In this document: positions 43,368-45,678 of the stretch, one piece after another
How positions within the stretch are numbered: the first letter of the stretch is position 1
How the letters are laid out: each line of letters starts with the position of its first letter
Source: Betaproteobacteria bacterium
GTDB lineage: Bacteria > Pseudomonadota > Gammaproteobacteria > Burkholderiales > Eutrophovitaceae
DNA length: 45,678 nt
Assembly: GCA_020346185.1 (NCBI GenBank)
Contig: CP070775.1
Location: 1,053,092-1,098,769 of the forward strand
Direction: 5' to 3'
The notes under the pieces: generated by a model
What the model saw: only the letters and a program-made list of their open reading frames with translations
Told to the model about the DNA's origin: nothing
Database searches by the model: none
Made by a program: the position numbers and the translations under genes

Positions 43368-44168
43368 ATGTTGACCCATCCGAATTTCGATCCGATTGCG
43401 TTGCAGTTGGGGCCCATCGCGGTGCGTTGGTACGGTTTGATGTACCTCGCTGCATTCGCTATGGCCTTGATTCTCGGCCGCATACGGATTCGGACGCAGC
43501 CGTGGCTTTCTGTCACGGTGAAGGATCTAGATGACATGCTCTTCTTCGGCGTGTTGGGCGTCGTGCTAGGAGGGCGCCTTGGCTATATTCTGTTTTACAA
43601 ACCGCTTGAGTATCTGCACGACCCGGTGCGCATATTCTTCGTTTGGGAAGGGGGGATGTCTTTCCATGGGGGATTGATCGGTGTCATTCTGGCGATGGTT
43701 TGGTTCGCCCGCGCACGCCGCAAGCAATGGCTGGAGGTGACCGATTTCATCGCACCGCTCTGCCCGCTCGGTCTCGGTGCGGGGCGAATTGGTAATTTCA
43801 TAAACGGCGAGTTGTGGGGCCGGCCAACGGAAGGGCCATGGGCAATGGTGTTCCCCCAAGCGGCAGATGGGATACCGCGTCATCCCTCCCAACTCTACGA
43901 GTTTGCCCTGGAAGGTTTGGTTCTGTTCGCAGTGGTGTGGCTCTTTGCAAGGCGCTGGCGACCGCTCGGCGCGGTTTCGGGGATGTTTCTCCTTGCTTAC
44001 GGCGTCCTGCGGTTCCTCGTTGAATTTACGCGCGAACCCGATGAGTTTCTCGGGCTATTGGGGTTTGGGCTGTCAATGGGACAATGGTTGAGCCTGCCAA
44101 TGATTGTTGCCGGGTTGGGTATGATGGTTTGGGCTAATAAAGGTGCCCGGAGACCACGTACGCGCTAG
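43368..44168 (+). CDS. lgt: Prolipoprotein diacylglyceryl transferase
   Basis: Lgt attaches diacylglycerol to the lipobox Cys of prolipoproteins. The 266-residue protein has about seven membrane helices, the early block [19 protein letters not shown] with the conserved Tyr, [24 protein letters not shown], and the family signature [16 protein letters not shown] near residues 140-155, then [13 protein letters not shown]. All functional residues appear intact. A TATAAT lies only 8 nt before the ATG (43354-43359), which would give an almost leaderless transcript if used; read-through from mtgA is more likely. Confidence 0.96.
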   Translation: MLTHPNFDPIALQLGPIAVRWYGLMYLAAFAMALILGRIRIRTQPWLSVTVKDLDDMLFFGVLGVVLGGRLGYILFYKPLEYLHDPVRIFFVWEGGMSFHGGLIGVILAMVWFARARRKQWLEVTDFIAPLCPLGLGAGRIGNFINGELWGRPTEGPWAMVFPQAADGIPRHPSQLYEFALEGLVLFAVVWLFARRWRPLGAVSGMFLLAYGVLRFLVEFTREPDEFLGLLGFGLSMGQWLSLPMIVAGLGMMVWANKGARRPRTR

Positions 44169-45215
44169 TTGCAGCCTCGATCAGAGACACTCCGCTCACA
44201 GGCTATTGTGATAAGTTCATCGACTCTTCACTTCGGTCCGGCGCCTGTAGCGGCGTCTGTCGGCAGTGTGACAATGCCGCTCCGGCACATCATACGCTGA
44301 AACTTCGCTAACGAATAAAGGTGTGGGAACATCGCCCTTAATGCCTCACGGTCGAGCATTGCGACCGGCGCGCCTCCCGATTCACGCGATACGACCCGGT
44401 GAGCTCTGCCCTCAACTCGCCGCGGGCCGCTGAGACCGATATCGGTTCTAGTTACTCTAATCAGATAGCAGTTTGCAGATTGTTACTGCGTGCATCAGGT
44501 CGCATTCGAGCTGGGTGGGGAAATCCTGAATCTGGAGTCGGACTGATAGTGGTGCGCCCTGCGTAACAAGCGATCCATCGCCTTCGCTGGAAATCTTCGA
44601 GTGTTAAGTCCAGGCTACGTGTTCGCTGCGCGATTTGCCAGCCTGGTTACACGTGCCGTGCAGAATCGAATGTGATGAACGTAGGCTGTCCACTCCGCGC
44701 GACCGTCACGATATCCGTCTTTCATGAGAAACATGTTTTGATTCCATTGCAGCACGAGAATAGCGGTGAGAGTGAATGTGCTACTGCCGCTGCCAGATAA
44801 AAACTTCACCGGATCAAGCACGGCTCGGCCGCGAAATTTTGCCGAAAGTGATTGGAACTGCATGAATTTTGCGTGCAAAGCGCGGTGCCTTATCACGCCA
44901 GGGCTGCACGACACGGTGATTTTCGAACAGCGGGTTTTCGCCGTTATGGATCCCGGTACGATGATATTCGGGGTGCGTCTTTCCAGCGGATTTACCCGCG
45001 ACAGGCTTGAGTATAAGATAGCGAACTGCGCGAGTCGTGCCGACCTGCCGCACACGAGCTATTCAGTCACTGAGTACTGACACGATCGTGGCTAGGTTGT
45101 CGGGGCAACGTAATGACGATTCGAAATCCGCACCTCCTAGGCGTGTCATGCTCATTCCGAGTGAGTAATGCAAGGCAGAATTAGGACAGAAACATTTAGT
45201 AAAGTAACGAATATC
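44169..45215. other. Long intergenic region without a confident gene
   Basis: About 1 kb lies between lgt and the tRNA gene. Overlapping frames on both strands at 44615-45080 (146 codons minus, 104 codons plus) have no ribosome-binding site or domain. On the minus strand a short frame ending at 44228 (ATG at 44359, 43 codons) is open further upstream without a good start. Composition is less GC-skewed by codon position than in real genes here. It may be decayed coding sequence. Confidence 0.5.
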
Positions 45216-45291
<76 letters not shown>

Positions 45292-45332
45292 AATAAAGAA
45301 GGGTCGCCATGTGCGGACCTTCTTTATTATTT
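45292..45332 (+). terminator. Intrinsic terminator after tRNA-Ala
   Basis: AATAAAGAAGG at 45292-45302 pairs perfectly with CCTTCTTTATT at 45318-45328, with further pairing inside (TCGC/GCGG), followed by a short T-rich run. It begins directly after the CCA end. Confidence 0.85.
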
Positions 45333-45510
45333 GGCGAGTCTGAAGGGGTGAGAACACCCGTGAGTTTGAAAATGACCGCAGGTCGTTTCAGTGCAGACTC
45401 ATGCGCCGCAGGCGCTTTATGTTGGAGTTACCAGCGAGCACTGCTCGCGGTCCCGAGGCGTAAACGCAGAGGGATGCGGCAATCGTGGAGGCAACACGAG
45501 TCCCGCACAA

Positions 45511-45527
45511 CCTCCTCATCTCCACCA
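45511..45527 (+). repeat. tRNA-Ala 3' tail, repeat copy 2
   Basis: CCTCCTCATCTCCACCA matches the end of the tRNA gene at 16 of 17 positions. No T-loop, anticodon or 5' half precedes it, so it is only a tail fragment. It is followed at once by a second terminator, copying the tail-plus-terminator layout of the tRNA. Confidence 0.75.
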
Positions 45528-45531
45528 AGTT

Positions 45532-45564
45532 AAAAAGGCCACCGCGATGGGTGGCCTTTTTATT
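45532..45564 (+). terminator. Intrinsic terminator after the repeated tRNA tail
   Basis: AAAAAGGCCACC at 45532-45543 pairs perfectly over 12 bases with GGTGGCCTTTTT at 45550-45561, with a six-base loop. It is a strong, possibly bidirectional terminator. Confidence 0.9.
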
Positions 45565-45618
45565 CGTGAGCCGCGGGCTGTGAGCTCTCTGAGTTCCAAA
45601 AACCGCGAGGGGGCGGTC

Positions 45619-45643
45619 GGACAGAATCTCTGTCGGACCGGCC
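45619..45643. other. Imperfect inverted repeat near right edge
   Basis: GGTCGGACAG and CTGTCGGACC surround AATCT and pair at nine of ten positions. No gene is attached to it in the window; it could be a further terminator or the end of an element that continues beyond the edge. Confidence 0.4.
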
Positions 45644-45678
45644 CCTCGCATGGTTGATCGGATCAACCGAACAACTTA

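Noticed and set aside
44228-44359. 43-codon minus-strand frame starting MLDREALRAMF
   Set aside because: Poorly spaced ribosome-binding site (GGAGG about 14 nt upstream) and no family resemblance; too short to support.
44615-45080. Overlapping frames on both strands in the gap before the tRNA
   Set aside because: They overlap each other, have no recognisable motif or start signal, and codon use is unlike that of the real genes.

Overview
The window is a bacterial chromosomal segment of about 45.7 kb, moderately GC-rich and densely coding. Its conserved gene runs point to a proteobacterium, most likely a betaproteobacterium or a close gammaproteobacterial relative. These runs are hslV-hslU; two LpxL/LpxM-type acyltransferases divergent from metK, with dapF-DUF484-xerC downstream; an SAH riboswitch before ahcY with metF behind it; and RNase II-tonB-aroE-mtgA-lgt. 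No prophage, insertion sequence, transposase or CRISPR array was seen. The taxonomic call rests on gene content and order only.

Layout. 1-4.3 kb: an edge-truncated unknown gene, a ribosome-hibernation factor (HPF/RaiA type), a CBS-pair protein, an archease-rtcB RNA-ligase operon and a small coiled-coil protein. 4.6-10.3 kb: a glycogen/starch synthase, then a nickel-pincer nucleotide (NPN) island with a LarA-superfamily enzyme and the three cofactor-synthesis enzymes LarC, LarE and LarB. 10.4-14.3 kb: a DUF1614-type membrane protein, then a minimal ergothioneine locus in which egtB plus an exported unknown protein are divergent from egtD. 14.3-16.4 kb: the HslUV protease. 16.5-20.0 kb: a probable zinc/manganese uptake locus (permease, binding protein, His-rich porin, small Cys/His exported protein) without an ATPase gene. 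20.2-26.9 kb: a FecR-like exported protein, then a long minus-strand run that is largely translationally coupled (two acyltransferases, CoA-binding protein, GNAT, dapF, DUF484, xerC, phosphatase).

27.0-31.0 kb: the activated methyl cycle, metK, ahcY and metF, with ahcY under an SAH riboswitch whose pseudoknot strand is also an arm of an intrinsic terminator. A four-helix-bundle gene broken by a one-base frameshift lies between ahcY and metF. 31.0-35.3 kb (minus strand): a serine-glyoxylate-type aminotransferase, a two-part YeeE/YedE sulfur-compound transporter coupled to ttcA (tRNA 2-thiocytidine synthesis), and a folB-pteridine-reductase pair. 35.4-44.2 kb (plus strand): a MidA-like methyltransferase, mpl, a YqiA-like esterase, an RNase II family enzyme, tonB, aroE, mtgA and lgt. 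About 1 kb without a convincing gene follows. The window ends with a tRNA-Ala(CGC) gene, a terminator, and a second copy of the tRNA 3' tail followed by its own terminator.

Most of the window is housekeeping. The parts most worth following are the compact NPN locus, whose LarA-like enzyme keeps the cofactor and catalytic residues but has no assigned substrate; the LarE with three cysteines typical of [4Fe-4S] sulfur insertases; the riboswitch-terminator overlap before ahcY; the SDR with its catalytic lysine changed to arginine; the sulfur importer coupled to ttcA; and the repeated tRNA tail. Gene starts given here were moved from the longest reading frame to the start best supported by a ribosome-binding site, family alignment or ATGA overlap.
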